A stretch of DNA of 64,000 bases from Ardenticatenaceae bacterium (lineage in GTDB: Bacteria > Chloroflexota > Anaerolineae > Promineifilales > Promineifilaceae). The stretch lies in the NCBI GenBank assembly GCA_020634455.1, contig JACKBQ010000001.1, forward strand, positions 930,001-994,000, written 5' to 3'. The first letter of the stretch is position 1, and every line of letters begins with the position of its first letter. This document shows, piece after piece, positions 7,797 to 16,001 of this stretch. Under the pieces are notes generated by a model. It ran no database searches and was not told the origin of the DNA. It saw only the letters and a list, made by a program, of their open reading frames with translations. Position numbers and translations under genes: made by a program.

Positions 7797-7830
7797 AAAA
7801 AAAGAGGCTGCCGCACAGTTGGGCAACCTC
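7797..7830 (-). terminator. Rho-independent terminator abutting the lipoprotein start codon
   Basis: On the minus strand GAGGTTGCCC...GGCAGCCTC pairs and is followed by TTTTTTT. It lies 200 bases beyond the stop of the 8027-9367 gene and ends two bases before the ATG at 7794. It could be the terminator of the upstream gene or an attenuator for the lipoprotein. Confidence 0.65.
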
Positions 7831-7920
7831 CTGTTAACCGTTTCGTAGTTTATCGTGACGCTGCCACCCCGCCAATGAAAATCCGCCCCGATTAACGGAC
7901 GGCTAACTAAACACAGTTTT

Positions 7921-8021
7921 GTCATTCTGAGTGAAACGAAGAATCCCGCAAGCAAACACCCGCAGAGCGTTGTCTCTTGCCATTACCATTGGCCGGGATG
8001 CTTCGCTGCGCTCAGCATGAC
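7921..8021. repeat. GTCATTCTGAGTGAAACGAAG...CATGAC long inverted element
   Basis: GTCATTCTGAGTGAAACGAA with GAATCCCG at one end is mirrored by CGGGATGCTTCGCTGCGCTC and AGCATGAC at the other. It fills most of the gap upstream of the terminator. The sequence type (GTCATTCTGAG...AGCATGAC) is a widespread intergenic repeat in environmental bacteria. Confidence 0.65.
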
Positions 8022-8026
8022 AGATT

Positions 8027-9367
8027 CTAATCCACCGGCCATTCCGGCACCTCGCGGGGGGCGCATTCGGGCATGTTGGCTTCGTCGGGCACGTCCACGG
8101 TGATGGCCGTCGGGTCCACGCGCTCGTAAAAAGTGACCACTTCTACATCTTCGTGGATGAGTCCTGCCCACACCGGCTGCGGATTGCGCAGGCCAAAAAC
8201 GTTGGTCAGGCGGATGCTGCCCGTCACTTCCACGCGCTGGCCGGGCATCAGGTAAGTAAAGCCGTCAATTTCGGTCAACTCGTCCGGACTGCCCAGCGAC
8301 CAGCGGTACGGGTAGTTGGTTAGCTCGTTTTCAAAGCCGATGCCCAGCCGAAACGCGCCGGATTCGGTGAACCAGCCGAGCGTGTTGTAATTCCAGTCGG
8401 AATCGTACAGGGTGCCGGGCGGCGGCCCGCTGGTGCGGATGGGGGTACTGCCGTAATTTTCGACCGTCACGCTAAAGGTAAGCAGATCACAGACGGGAAC
8501 GGCCGTTGCATTCCAACTCACCGTATCCCCCGCAGGCGGCGACACAACCCGCACGCGTGGCACGCCGCCAAACTGGATGGTGAGCTCTTTTTCCACGCGC
8601 ACCTGCTGCCCTTCCAAATCCTGGGCAATGGCCACGATGGGATAAGTGCCATCCGGCGGTGGCGTCGCGCCTTCATCCACGCCACCCGCATAATCGTAGT
8701 AATGCCAGCCTTCGGCGTTGGGCACCACCACCTGCTCAAATTCGGCAATGCGCTCCTCGCTGCCATCGGGCAACTGCAAAAAGACGCGAATCTGAGCCAC
8801 GTCTTTGGCCAGGAAAAGCTGGGGCTGCACCCGGTCAGCGATGCCGTCGCGGTTGGGGGTAAACACTGTTTTGTCGAGGGTAAAATCGCGAATGTCGGGC
8901 AGCACGGGATCCGCGTCCACAATGAGCAGTTCGCCCTGCTGCGTTTCGGTGACGTTGTTGTCGTCGGTGGCGCTGATGGTCCAGGTATAACGGCCGTTTT
9001 GCAACAATCGCGCCAAAATTTCCCCTTCGATCTGGTCATCCGGCAGCTTGTACGGGTCCACTACACCGCTGAACGTCACGCGGTAATCGCCCGCACCGCG
9101 CGGCTTCTCCCGGCGAAAGTAAAACCGGTCGCCCGCTTCGTTTTCAAAGTAGATGGAAACGGCCGCATTGCGCGAAATTTCGTAGGAAATGGTGGTAGCG
9201 TCCGTGTCGCCGTCGGCGTTGGGGCTGATTTCGCTCTGGCTCACCTGCACGTTGCGCAGCAGGCTACCGTCGCCATTAAGCAAGCGGTTGCCCAAAAAGA
9301 GCGCGGCAATGACCACCAGCAGCGCCACCAGTCCCACCCACATGAAGGTTGATTTTTGTCTCATCAT
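8027..9367 (-). CDS. Membrane-anchored extracellular beta-sandwich protein of unknown function
   Basis: About 446 residues. An N-terminal basic stretch is followed by one membrane helix (VGLVALLVVIAALFLGNRLL), leaving the rest outside. The body carries FlgD/Ig-like segments: ISPNADGDTDATTISYEI and FTPNRDGIADRVQPQLFL are the 'SPNgDG..D' calcium-loop-like starts of such repeats, each followed by strands and an 'NGRYTWTISATD' or 'DGTYPIVAIAQD' turn. A third, C-terminal beta domain follows. There is no enzyme motif. The ATG pair at 9364-9367 is chosen because it puts the membrane helix at the usual place; an upstream in-frame start at 9418 exists. No Shine-Dalgarno is visible. Role unknown, perhaps envelope or adhesion related. 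Confidence 0.7.
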   Translation of the reverse strand: MMRQKSTFMWVGLVALLVVIAALFLGNRLLNGDGSLLRNVQVSQSEISPNADGDTDATTISYEISRNAAVSIYFENEAGDRFYFRREKPRGAGDYRVTFSGVVDPYKLPDDQIEGEILARLLQNGRYTWTISATDDNNVTETQQGELLIVDADPVLPDIRDFTLDKTVFTPNRDGIADRVQPQLFLAKDVAQIRVFLQLPDGSEERIAEFEQVVVPNAEGWHYYDYAGGVDEGATPPPDGTYPIVAIAQDLEGQQVRVEKELTIQFGGVPRVRVVSPPAGDTVSWNATAVPVCDLLTFSVTVENYGSTPIRTSGPPPGTLYDSDWNYNTLGWFTESGAFRLGIGFENELTNYPYRWSLGSPDELTEIDGFTYLMPGQRVEVTGSIRLTNVFGLRNPQPVWAGLIHEDVEVVTFYERVDPTAITVDVPDEANMPECAPREVPEWPVD

Positions 9368-9571
9368 AAGTGCAAGTTTACCAAACGGCCGTACCCAAAG
9401 CGAACGATGTTTCGGCAATGATCACCCTACTACAGTTTCGGGCGAGACTGTCGGGATCAGTGTTGTTTTTTATCTAACAAAGTTGGTCGCCCGCCTGTCC
9501 CGCCCCTACCTTGCCCCCGTCTGGTGGCAATGTTACAATGCCGCCGCTTAACCAACTTCAAAAAAACTTTT

Positions 9572-9639
9572 ATCCACAGATTGCGCAGATTACACAGGTT
9601 TTTGCCAATTAATCTGCGCAATCTGTGTAATCTGCGGAT
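9572..9639. repeat. ATCCACAGATT...CTGCGGAT inverted element
   Basis: ATCCACAGATTGCGCAGATT with ACACAG is mirrored by CTGTGTAATCTGCGGAT after an AATCTGCGCAAT segment. It lies directly upstream of psd and ends 12 bases before its ATG. Confidence 0.75.
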
Positions 9640-9650
9640 TGATTATTACG

Positions 9651-10340
9651 ATGACAAATTATGGCAAAGATCGTGCCTGGCCTTTTGCAGAAGGGGGCGG
9701 CGGTACGATTGTTTTTTTTACGATTTTGCTGGCAACGGCCGTTTTCCTCTGGTTCCAATTTACAAACTGGGGCACTGGCCTGTTTTTGCTCCTGGCCGCC
9801 TTCCTCTGGCTGCTGGTACTCTACTTTTTCCGCGACCCTAACCGACAAATTACCGCCAAACCAGGGCTGGTACTTGGCCCTGGCGACGGCGAAGTAGTGG
9901 AAATCACCCCCATGCGCGAAGAACGCTTTTTACAGGCGGATGTGATCCGCCTGAGCATGTTTCTGGACATTACAGATGTGCATGTACAGCGCGTGCCGCT
10001 GACGGGCAAAGTGACCCTGGTGCAGCGCCAGCCGGGCAAGTTTTTGCAAGCGTTCAAGCCCGAAGCGTCGGAAGTAAATGAATTTATTGCGATGGTGACG
10101 GATAGTGGGAAGTACGGCCGTATCCTCACCAAACAGATCGCAGGCATAGTAGCCCGCCGCTGCCTTAACTACCTAAAACCAGGCGACGAGGTACAAACCG
10201 GGCAGCGTTTCGGCCTCATCCGCTTTAGCTCCCGCGTGGACCTGTTCCTGCCCCCCACTGCCCACATGCTCGTCAAAGTTGGCGATAAAGTGACCGGGGG
10301 CATCACCCCCATTGCCCAACTAAAAGAGAATCATGAATAG
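9651..10340 (+). CDS. psd: Phosphatidylserine decarboxylase proenzyme, small soluble-type family
   Basis: About 229 residues, the length of the compact PSD family. It converts phosphatidylserine to phosphatidylethanolamine with a self-made pyruvoyl group. Two membrane helices occupy residues 20-60, followed by FFRDPNR, the standard post-helix motif. LDITDVHVQRVPLTG contains the histidine needed for self-cleavage. The cleavage site near the C-terminus reads RFGLIRFSSRVD, where relatives usually have FGSRVD, so the residue before the pyruvoyl-forming serine is Ser rather than Gly. It overlaps pssA by eight bases, so the product of one enzyme feeds the other. The ATG at 9651 is favoured over an upstream TTG; no strong ribosome site is seen. 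Confidence 0.9.
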   Translation: MTNYGKDRAWPFAEGGGGTIVFFTILLATAVFLWFQFTNWGTGLFLLLAAFLWLLVLYFFRDPNRQITAKPGLVLGPGDGEVVEITPMREERFLQADVIRLSMFLDITDVHVQRVPLTGKVTLVQRQPGKFLQAFKPEASEVNEFIAMVTDSGKYGRILTKQIAGIVARRCLNYLKPGDEVQTGQRFGLIRFSSRVDLFLPPTAHMLVKVGDKVTGGITPIAQLKENHE

Positions 10341-11037
10341 TCAATATCGGTATCTCATCCCCAACGGCATTACTTTTATTTCCCTCACCTGCGGCATTGT
10401 GGCAATTTTGCTGGCTGCCACTGGCGAACTGGTCATTGCGGGCGTCCTCATTCTGGCCAGCTACATTTTGGATTTGTTCGATGGCGCCTCGGCCCGTTAC
10501 CTCAACGCCGGCTCCGAATTTGGCTTGCAGCTCGATTCATTGGTAGACATGGTAAGTTTGGGCACAGCTCCCGCCACGCTGGCTTTTATGTTTCTTTATC
10601 TGGAACAAAGCGCCTCCACAACGTTCATCGCCGCTTTAGCCGTCTTTTTTGTGTTGGCAGGTGCGTACCGGCTGGCCCGATTTAACTTGCTGCCCCCAAA
10701 AGCCAGCGGTCGAGGCGATTCCACCGGGCTTACCATCTCCTCCGCCGGAGCCACGTTGGCGCTGGCTGTTGTGTCCGACATGACGATTTTGAAATTTGCG
10801 CTGCCCGCCAGTTGGCTTATGCCCATCATGGCCATTTGTGGCTGCCTGATGGTTAGCCGGATACCGTTCCCCTCTTTCCGAGGGGTGTTTAAGGGGCGGG
10901 TACGCATTGGCACGCTGCTGGTGCTGTTTGCCGTGACCATTGCCTGGGCTACTTTTGGCAAAGCGTGGCATTTTTGGAATACGGTTTATTTAGGTTGGGG
11001 GCTGGCTCGCGCCGGTTATTTACAATTCGATGAGTGA
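10333..11037 (+). CDS. pssA: CDP-diacylglycerol-serine O-phosphatidyltransferase
   Basis: A 234-residue integral membrane protein with the CDP-alcohol phosphatidyltransferase signature DGASARYLNAGSEFG then LQLDSLVD, that is DG-x2-AR-x8-G-x3-D-x3-D, with all three acidic residues present. It joins serine to CDP-diacylglycerol to give phosphatidylserine, the substrate of the decarboxylase encoded just upstream. There are about six to seven hydrophobic segments. It overlaps psd by eight bases and the acyltransferase gene by eight bases, indicating one transcript and translational coupling. The serine specificity is inferred from the operon and the 'IPNGITFISLTCGI' start typical of type II PssA. 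Confidence 0.93.
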   Translation: MNSQYRYLIPNGITFISLTCGIVAILLAATGELVIAGVLILASYILDLFDGASARYLNAGSEFGLQLDSLVDMVSLGTAPATLAFMFLYLEQSASTTFIAALAVFFVLAGAYRLARFNLLPPKASGRGDSTGLTISSAGATLALAVVSDMTILKFALPASWLMPIMAICGCLMVSRIPFPSFRGVFKGRVRIGTLLVLFAVTIAWATFGKAWHFWNTVYLGWGLARAGYLQFDE

Positions 11038-11716
11038 GATGGAAATTAGTTGGCAAGACAAGATTAGTGGCGCTGGACTTCACGCCTGGGCACGAATGAC
11101 CAGCCGCTTTAGCAAGTTCCAGGTAACGGGCATGGAACATTTGCAGGCGGCTTTGGACCGAAAACGGCCGCTTATTTTTGCAGCCTGGCACGGGATGACC
11201 ATGATGCTGGTTGGCTTTTTTGCCAACCATTACGACTTGTCCAAACTGGTGCTCATTTTGCCAGATGATTGGCGGGGCAGCACCCTGGTGGTGTTTACCG
11301 AGAAGCTGGGCGTCACCCCCTTCCCCATGAATTTGCACGGGGATGCCAGCATGGCCTCAGCGCGGCAGTTGGCCAATTTGGTGCGGCAGGTGAAAGCGGG
11401 GCGGGATGCTTACATCACCCCAGACGGCCCGGAGGGCCCATCTTACGAGATTAAGCCGGGCATCACTTTTATTGCCCAAAAGGCAAATGCCACCATTTTG
11501 CCGGTGGGGGCGTATGCGCGGCGCGGCTACCGGGTGCCCCGTTGGGACCGGTACGTGATGCCCTACCCATTCAGCAAAATTGCAATCCAGATTGGGGAGC
11601 CAATCGTGGTGAAGAAGGGGGAGGAGGATACGGCCGTTGCCCAACATATCACGCACCAACTGCACCATGTCACCCTGCAAGCCGCCGCCAACTTCTACGA
11701 AAAACCATTCACATAA
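11030..11716 (+). CDS. DUF374 lysophospholipid acyltransferase-like protein
   Basis: 228 residues of the DUF374 branch of the glycerolipid acyltransferase superfamily. FAAWHGMTMML carries the H of the variant HX4D/E motif, and YITPDGPEGPSYEIKPG is the family's hallmark second block. The substrate is probably an acyl chain placed on a lyso-lipid or saccharolipid; in Gram-negative bacteria some members act on lipid A precursors. It overlaps pssA by eight bases and is followed by a paralogue at 11847, so membrane lipid remodelling is the likely role. It has no clear transmembrane helix but a hydrophobic N-terminal half. Confidence 0.85.
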   Translation: MSEMEISWQDKISGAGLHAWARMTSRFSKFQVTGMEHLQAALDRKRPLIFAAWHGMTMMLVGFFANHYDLSKLVLILPDDWRGSTLVVFTEKLGVTPFPMNLHGDASMASARQLANLVRQVKAGRDAYITPDGPEGPSYEIKPGITFIAQKANATILPVGAYARRGYRVPRWDRYVMPYPFSKIAIQIGEPIVVKKGEEDTAVAQHITHQLHHVTLQAAANFYEKPFT

Positions 11717-11721
11717 AAAAA

Positions 11722-11791
11722 TGGACTCTGATTTTCACAGATTCACACTGATTTTTGCCCTATCTGTGAAAATCAGTGTTTACCAGTGTCC
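11722..11791. repeat. TGGACTCTGATTTTCACAG inverted element
   Basis: TGGACTCTGATTTTCACAGA at the left is mirrored by ATCTGTGAAAATCAGTGT and CCAGTGTCCA at the right. It separates the two acyltransferase genes. Confidence 0.7.
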
Positions 11792-11846
11792 AATTTTCCG
11801 AGGATTTCAGCGCGGAAAGAATCCGCGGCTACTTTGAAGGATTTGT

Positions 11847-12506
11847 ATGGCAACTTTATCCGAGCAATCGTTGCAGTTTCAGGGCAATGCCCTGGCGTTT
11901 TATCACCGAATTTTGGCGGGTACGTTACGTTTTCAAATTGAGGGGCAAGCCAATGTAAGCAAAGCCAAAGCCAGCGGACGGCCGTTGCTGTGGTTGTTTT
12001 GGCACGAGCAGCTTTCTACTTTTGTCACCTATGCCGTCCGCTTCGTGGGTGGCGACAAATTCACCATCGTTACCCTGGGCGGCGACCCGCGCGGCGATAT
12101 TTTGAGCAATTTTGCCAGCTCCTTGGGCGCTACGCCCTATGGCGTGGACATGCAAGGGAATCCGATGGAAGCTGGGCGCAACGTGCTGCGCGTCATTGAA
12201 GCGCTGAAAGCGGGAAAAGAATCTTTTTTAGCCCCGGATGGGCCAGATGGCCCCGCTTTTGAGCCAAAAGCAGGCGCTTCTTTTTTGGCGCGCAAGGCAC
12301 AAGCGGCCGTTATTCCGGTAGGTGGCTTTACCAAAGCGGGATTTGCCCTGCGCCGCTGGGACAAATATTTGCTACCGTTTCCGTTTGGCCGGCTGCGGCT
12401 GGTATTTGGAGAACCTATTTTTGTACAACGGCGGGACAAAGATGAAGAAGTGACGGAGAAGATTGTGCGGGCATTAACGGCCGTTTACCAACAAGCCCGC
12501 AGTTAA
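11847..12506 (+). CDS. DUF374 lysophospholipid acyltransferase-like protein, paralogue
   Basis: 219 residues, clearly a paralogue of the preceding gene: LLWLFWHEQLSTFVTY carries the active-site His block, and FLAPDGPDGPAFEPKAGASF matches the 'PDGPxGPxxExKxG' hallmark. FALRRWDKYLLPFPFGRLRL corresponds to the 'RWDRYVMPYPFSKI' block of the neighbour. It differs in its N-terminus, so the two probably act on different acceptors or positions. A palindromic element lies between the two, so the second may have its own promoter or be reached by read-through. It ends 12 bases from the convergent histidine kinase. Confidence 0.83.
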   Translation: MATLSEQSLQFQGNALAFYHRILAGTLRFQIEGQANVSKAKASGRPLLWLFWHEQLSTFVTYAVRFVGGDKFTIVTLGGDPRGDILSNFASSLGATPYGVDMQGNPMEAGRNVLRVIEALKAGKESFLAPDGPDGPAFEPKAGASFLARKAQAAVIPVGGFTKAGFALRRWDKYLLPFPFGRLRLVFGEPIFVQRRDKDEEVTEKIVRALTAVYQQARS

Positions 12507-12518
12507 CAAGTTCCTATT

Positions 12519-14414
12519 TCAATTTCCGGCAGCCAGCATGATATCGAAGGTTGTGCCCTGGCCGGGTTTGCTGTCTACAAAAATGGAGCCGCCCAGCCCG
12601 TAAATAAAATCACGGGTCCAAAACAGACCAAAGCCCATCCCGCTGCCCTCTTTGGTGCTCCAGCCCATCTCAAAAATGTGGGGCAAATCTTGCGGGCGAA
12701 TGCCCACCCCACTGTCCTGGATGAGGATTTGCAGGCGATCCGGCGCTTGCAACCGACTCGTCAGGTGCAACGAACCAGGTTTGCCTGGAGCCATGATCGC
12801 TTCAACTGCGTTTTTGAGAATCACGCGAAACGCTTCGGTGAGCATGTCTGGGGCGGTGAGAATGGTGGGCAAATCGTCTGCCAAACTGAGTTTCAGGGTG
12901 AGGGGTTGGCTATTGGGTAATCGTAAATTGTATGCTTCGTCGGCAACGGCCGTATCCGCTCGCTGCCACCCCGGAAAGAGTTCTCGCACAGCACGCAGCA
13001 GGCAATCGTTGATTTGCACATCTTTATCGGCCGTTAGCCGCCACGGCTCATGCAAATTATCCAGCAGGGTCACTGATTTTTCGATGCGCTGAATCATCAG
13101 GGCATTGGTGGCTAGAAGCTCCTCTTTTTGACTCTCAGAAAGCACTTCCGGTTCTTGCAGCAATTGCAGGTACATTTTGATATAGCTCAGGTCATTGCCC
13201 AAACCATGTACGGCCGTTGTGCTGCTAAAAGCCATTCGGGCAAAAAGCGCTGCAATGCGGCGCTGCTCTTCCGCCTCGTGGTAAAGACGCGCATTGCGAA
13301 TGCCTGCGGCCGCTTGCTGGCCAAAGGTGGTGAGCAAGGTGGTTTCCCAGGTGGAAAAATGATCGCGTCGGGAGGCCACAAACAGGTTGCCAACCACTAC
13401 ATCCTCCACAAAAAAGGGCACCGCAATGACCTGGCGAATGCCCAACATGCGTTGCGCAAAATCAGCAAGAGGTTTATTGATAAACGGCCGTAACAAATCG
13501 TGTAGATGTTCAGAGGTGAGGAACTTTTGCGGACGGCCGTCTATGCCTTTAACCGCCCGCACGCTTAAATTGTTCTTGTAACGCGGCTGGTCCAAATAAA
13601 CCACCGATTTGGGATCGAGCAGCGACATGCCCGCCTTTTTTTCCAGATGAGCCAGAATTTGGGGGGTATCGTCCAGAGCGTAGGCACGCACGGGCAAGGC
13701 ATTGCCATTTTCCAGCGTGGCGACCATCGCACCTTCGTAGCCCAACTCGTTGACCACCGCGTCTACCACCGTTTGCAGCACGCGGGTTTCGTCTGTCATG
13801 CGGGCCTGCAAGGCAAAAATGACCCTCTCCAGCGCTTCCATCGCCGTGAGGCGGTAATTATTTTGGATGGCAGCGGCCGCCAGATTGCCAAACGCCTCTA
13901 AAAAATCTGCATCCCGATTGGTGAAGCTGTCTTGTGTCAGGGCCATAATTGCCCCAACCACCTCTTTTTGCACCACCAGCGGCACGGCAATCACCTGGCT
14001 GATGTTGAGTTCGCGCTGAATTTCGTCAGCAGTCGCCCGGTCGGTTAACGGCCGTAACAAATCATACAACCGCTCAGAGAGTAAATGCTGTTGACCCGGC
14101 TCGTTGGTGATGTTGGCATGGACCCCGTTGACGGCACTCACGCCCAAATTGTAGCGATGGCGGGCATTGTTGAGGTACATCAACGCCTGACCTGGTTCTA
14201 AATTGACGTGGCTTTGGGCAAATACTTGTTGCAAACGGCCGTTTGGCACCGTAAACGCCGAGGCACGCACATACAAACCCATGTCATTTTCTAACGTGGT
14301 TGCCAACGCGCCCAAACAGCCCAGGCGGTTCACCACATCATCTACAATTTGCTGCAAAACAATTTGGAGCCGTGGCGAAACGTGGGCGTGATGCTTACGG
14401 TTGAGGTGTATCAC
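12519..14414 (-). CDS. GAF-domain sensor histidine kinase
   Basis: A 631-residue soluble kinase. Two GAF domains (about residues 10-190 and 200-385) share the repeated phrase 'IVDDVVNRLGCLGALATTLE' / 'VVDAVVNELGYEGAMVATLE', so they are an internal duplication. A phosphoacceptor helix with His in STTAVHGLGNDLSYIKM follows, then an ATPase domain with KNAVEAI (N box), DSGVGI (G1) and GMGFGL (G2). Translation starts at GTG (14412-14414), supported by AAAGGA six bases upstream. No cognate response regulator is adjacent. The ligands of the GAF domains are unknown. Confidence 0.9.
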   Translation of the reverse strand: MIHLNRKHHAHVSPRLQIVLQQIVDDVVNRLGCLGALATTLENDMGLYVRASAFTVPNGRLQQVFAQSHVNLEPGQALMYLNNARHRYNLGVSAVNGVHANITNEPGQQHLLSERLYDLLRPLTDRATADEIQRELNISQVIAVPLVVQKEVVGAIMALTQDSFTNRDADFLEAFGNLAAAAIQNNYRLTAMEALERVIFALQARMTDETRVLQTVVDAVVNELGYEGAMVATLENGNALPVRAYALDDTPQILAHLEKKAGMSLLDPKSVVYLDQPRYKNNLSVRAVKGIDGRPQKFLTSEHLHDLLRPFINKPLADFAQRMLGIRQVIAVPFFVEDVVVGNLFVASRRDHFSTWETTLLTTFGQQAAAGIRNARLYHEAEEQRRIAALFARMAFSSTTAVHGLGNDLSYIKMYLQLLQEPEVLSESQKEELLATNALMIQRIEKSVTLLDNLHEPWRLTADKDVQINDCLLRAVRELFPGWQRADTAVADEAYNLRLPNSQPLTLKLSLADDLPTILTAPDMLTEAFRVILKNAVEAIMAPGKPGSLHLTSRLQAPDRLQILIQDSGVGIRPQDLPHIFEMGWSTKEGSGMGFGLFWTRDFIYGLGGSIFVDSKPGQGTTFDIMLAAGN

Positions 14415-14518
14415 AAAATTCCTTTCTCTTCTCGCAGGTCACACAGTCTGTTGCGAGGGGTAAATTACCGACAAAGGTATTGTAATGATTCCCACGCAAC
14501 TGGCTGTTAAAAAGCAGC

Positions 14519-14556
14519 AAAAAACGGGCAAATAGGACGAATTTCCTATCTGCCCG
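14519..14556 (-). terminator. Rho-independent terminator after the thiolase gene
   Basis: Minus strand CGGGCAGATAGGA and TCCTATTTGCCCG pair around a short loop and are followed by TTTTTT. It separates the thiolase transcript from the histidine kinase downstream. Confidence 0.75.
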
Positions 14557-14584
14557 CTGGGCTTGTGAGAAGTTTTGTGAGGAA

Positions 14585-14704
14585 GTGGTAATCGGTGAAT
14601 GGTTATCGGTGAACGGTCACCGGTTATCGGTAATCGGTAGAGGTTTCCACACTTCGATCACCGAATACCGATTACGGAATACCGAATACCGACCACCGAC
14701 CCTA
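14585..14704. repeat. ATCGGT/ACCGAT-type palindromic repeat
   Basis: Many ATCGGTnA and GAACGG units on the left are mirrored by TACCGAT and ACCGAATACCGA units on the right, forming a long imperfect hairpin. It ends at the stop codon of the thiolase gene. Relatives lie at 25705-25767, 26538-26644 and 38586-38668. Confidence 0.65.
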
Positions 14705-15844
14705 CGGCCGTTCCAAAATGTGGGTCACAATGGTCGCGCCGCTGCCGCCAATATTTTGCGTCATGGCGATTTTGGCGTCCGGGATTTGGGCCGCACCGGC
14801 GTTGCCGCGCAGCTGTAGCGTGGCTTCGGCCAGCTGGTACAGCCCCGTCGCGCCAACGGGATGGCCGCGTGCCTTCAGTCCGCCCATGGTGCAGATGGGA
14901 ATACGGCCGTCTGGGAAAATCGCCCCTTCTTGCGCCAATCGCACCCCCTGCCCCCGTTCGGCAAAGCCAGTGGCCTCCAGCGAGAGAGCCGCCATCACGC
15001 TAAACGCATCGTGCAGTTCAAACAAATCAATCGCCGACGGCACCACACCCGCCTGGGCATACGCCCGCTGCGCCGACAGTTCGGCCGCTTTCAGCCAGAG
15101 CAAATCGTGCCGGTCATGCACCGCCAATGTGTCGGTGGCGGAGGCAGAGCCAGCTACCCGCACGGCGTGAGGCGCTTTGGTAGCGGGAATCAGCAGCAGC
15201 GCCGCCGCGCCATCGCCAATGGGCGACGCATCAAACAGGCTGATTGGGTCTGCGACAATCCGCCCCTTGTCGTAGGTGCGCTGGCTGATCGGTTCCTGGA
15301 ACATGGCGTTGGGATTTTTGGCCCCGTTGCTGTGGGCGTTTAGGGCAAAGGGGGCAAAATCACTCCGCTGATAGCCATATTCGTGCATGTACCGCCGCAT
15401 GATGAGGGCGTTGAGCCCCACAAAGGTGACACCGTGAATGATTTCGTAGTCGGCGTCTGCGGCGGTGGTGAGGGCGGCGGTGGTCTCTTTAAACACCGTC
15501 TCCGTCATCTTTTCTACGCCGATGACGAGAACGGCGTCCAGCTCGCCGCTGGACACGGCCAAAATGCCCTGGCGCATGGCAGAACCAGCCGAGCCACAAG
15601 CGGCTTCCATTTTTACAGCTTCTGCGCCGCGCTGGTTCAGGTGGTCGGCAACGAGGGCACCCAGCTGCATTTGCTGGTTGAGCAGGCCGCTGGTCATGTT
15701 GCCCACATAAATGGCGTCTACTTGCTCTACCCCTGCATCTTGCATGGCGGCGCGGCCTGCGTCTACCGCCAACTGTCGGATTGAGCGATCCCACTGTTCA
15801 CGAACGGCCGTTTGCCCCACGCCTAAAATTGCTACTTCACGCAT
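14702..15844 (-). CDS. Thiolase-family acyltransferase (acetyl-CoA acetyltransferase-like)
   Basis: About 380 residues. Active-site blocks are all present: the nucleophile EAACGSAGSAM (Cys near residue 86), the HDAFSV block, and the C-terminal CTMGGLKARGHPVGATG with the base Cys replaced by the GHP His motif common to this branch. It resembles the SCP2/archaeal-type thiolases, which condense or cleave acyl-CoAs, and which in archaea work with an HMG-CoA synthase and a DUF35 partner; neither is adjacent here. The ATG at 15844 is chosen because it opens directly on the family's N-terminus MREVAILGVGQT. The substrate is unknown. Confidence 0.87.
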   Translation of the reverse strand: MREVAILGVGQTAVREQWDRSIRQLAVDAGRAAMQDAGVEQVDAIYVGNMTSGLLNQQMQLGALVADHLNQRGAEAVKMEAACGSAGSAMRQGILAVSSGELDAVLVIGVEKMTETVFKETTAALTTAADADYEIIHGVTFVGLNALIMRRYMHEYGYQRSDFAPFALNAHSNGAKNPNAMFQEPISQRTYDKGRIVADPISLFDASPIGDGAAALLLIPATKAPHAVRVAGSASATDTLAVHDRHDLLWLKAAELSAQRAYAQAGVVPSAIDLFELHDAFSVMAALSLEATGFAERGQGVRLAQEGAIFPDGRIPICTMGGLKARGHPVGATGLYQLAEATLQLRGNAGAAQIPDAKIAMTQNIGGSGATIVTHILERP

Positions 15845-15861
15845 AAAAGTCTCCAATTTGT

Positions 15862-15894
15862 AGAAGTTCAACTTTTGGCAAAAGTTGAACTTCT
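15862..15894. repeat. Perfect 15-bp inverted repeat upstream of the thiolase
   Basis: AGAAGTTCAACTTTT and AAAAGTTGAACTTCT are exact reverse complements around GGC. It sits 18 bases before the thiolase start and could be an operator or a mobile palindrome. Confidence 0.6.
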
Positions 15895-15906
15895 TATGCA
15901 ATCAAA

Positions 15907-15936
15907 CAAAAAGCTGGACCCGCGTACGAATCCAGC
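15907..15936 (-). terminator. Rho-independent terminator of the aminotransferase gene
   Basis: Minus strand GCTGGA and TCCAGC pair with a 12-base loop and are followed by TTTTTG. It lies 65 bases beyond the ilvE-like stop codon. Confidence 0.65.
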
Positions 15937-16001
15937 CTGGAGTATCATCCCATTTTCCCGTCAGAAACTATCAATCGGGGCCAAATGGCTCTCAAATGGT
16001 G

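Noticed and set aside
14585..14704. Possible CRISPR array from recurring ATCGGT units
   Set aside because: Units are too short, irregularly spaced and inverted across the centre; this is a hairpin element, with no cas genes near.
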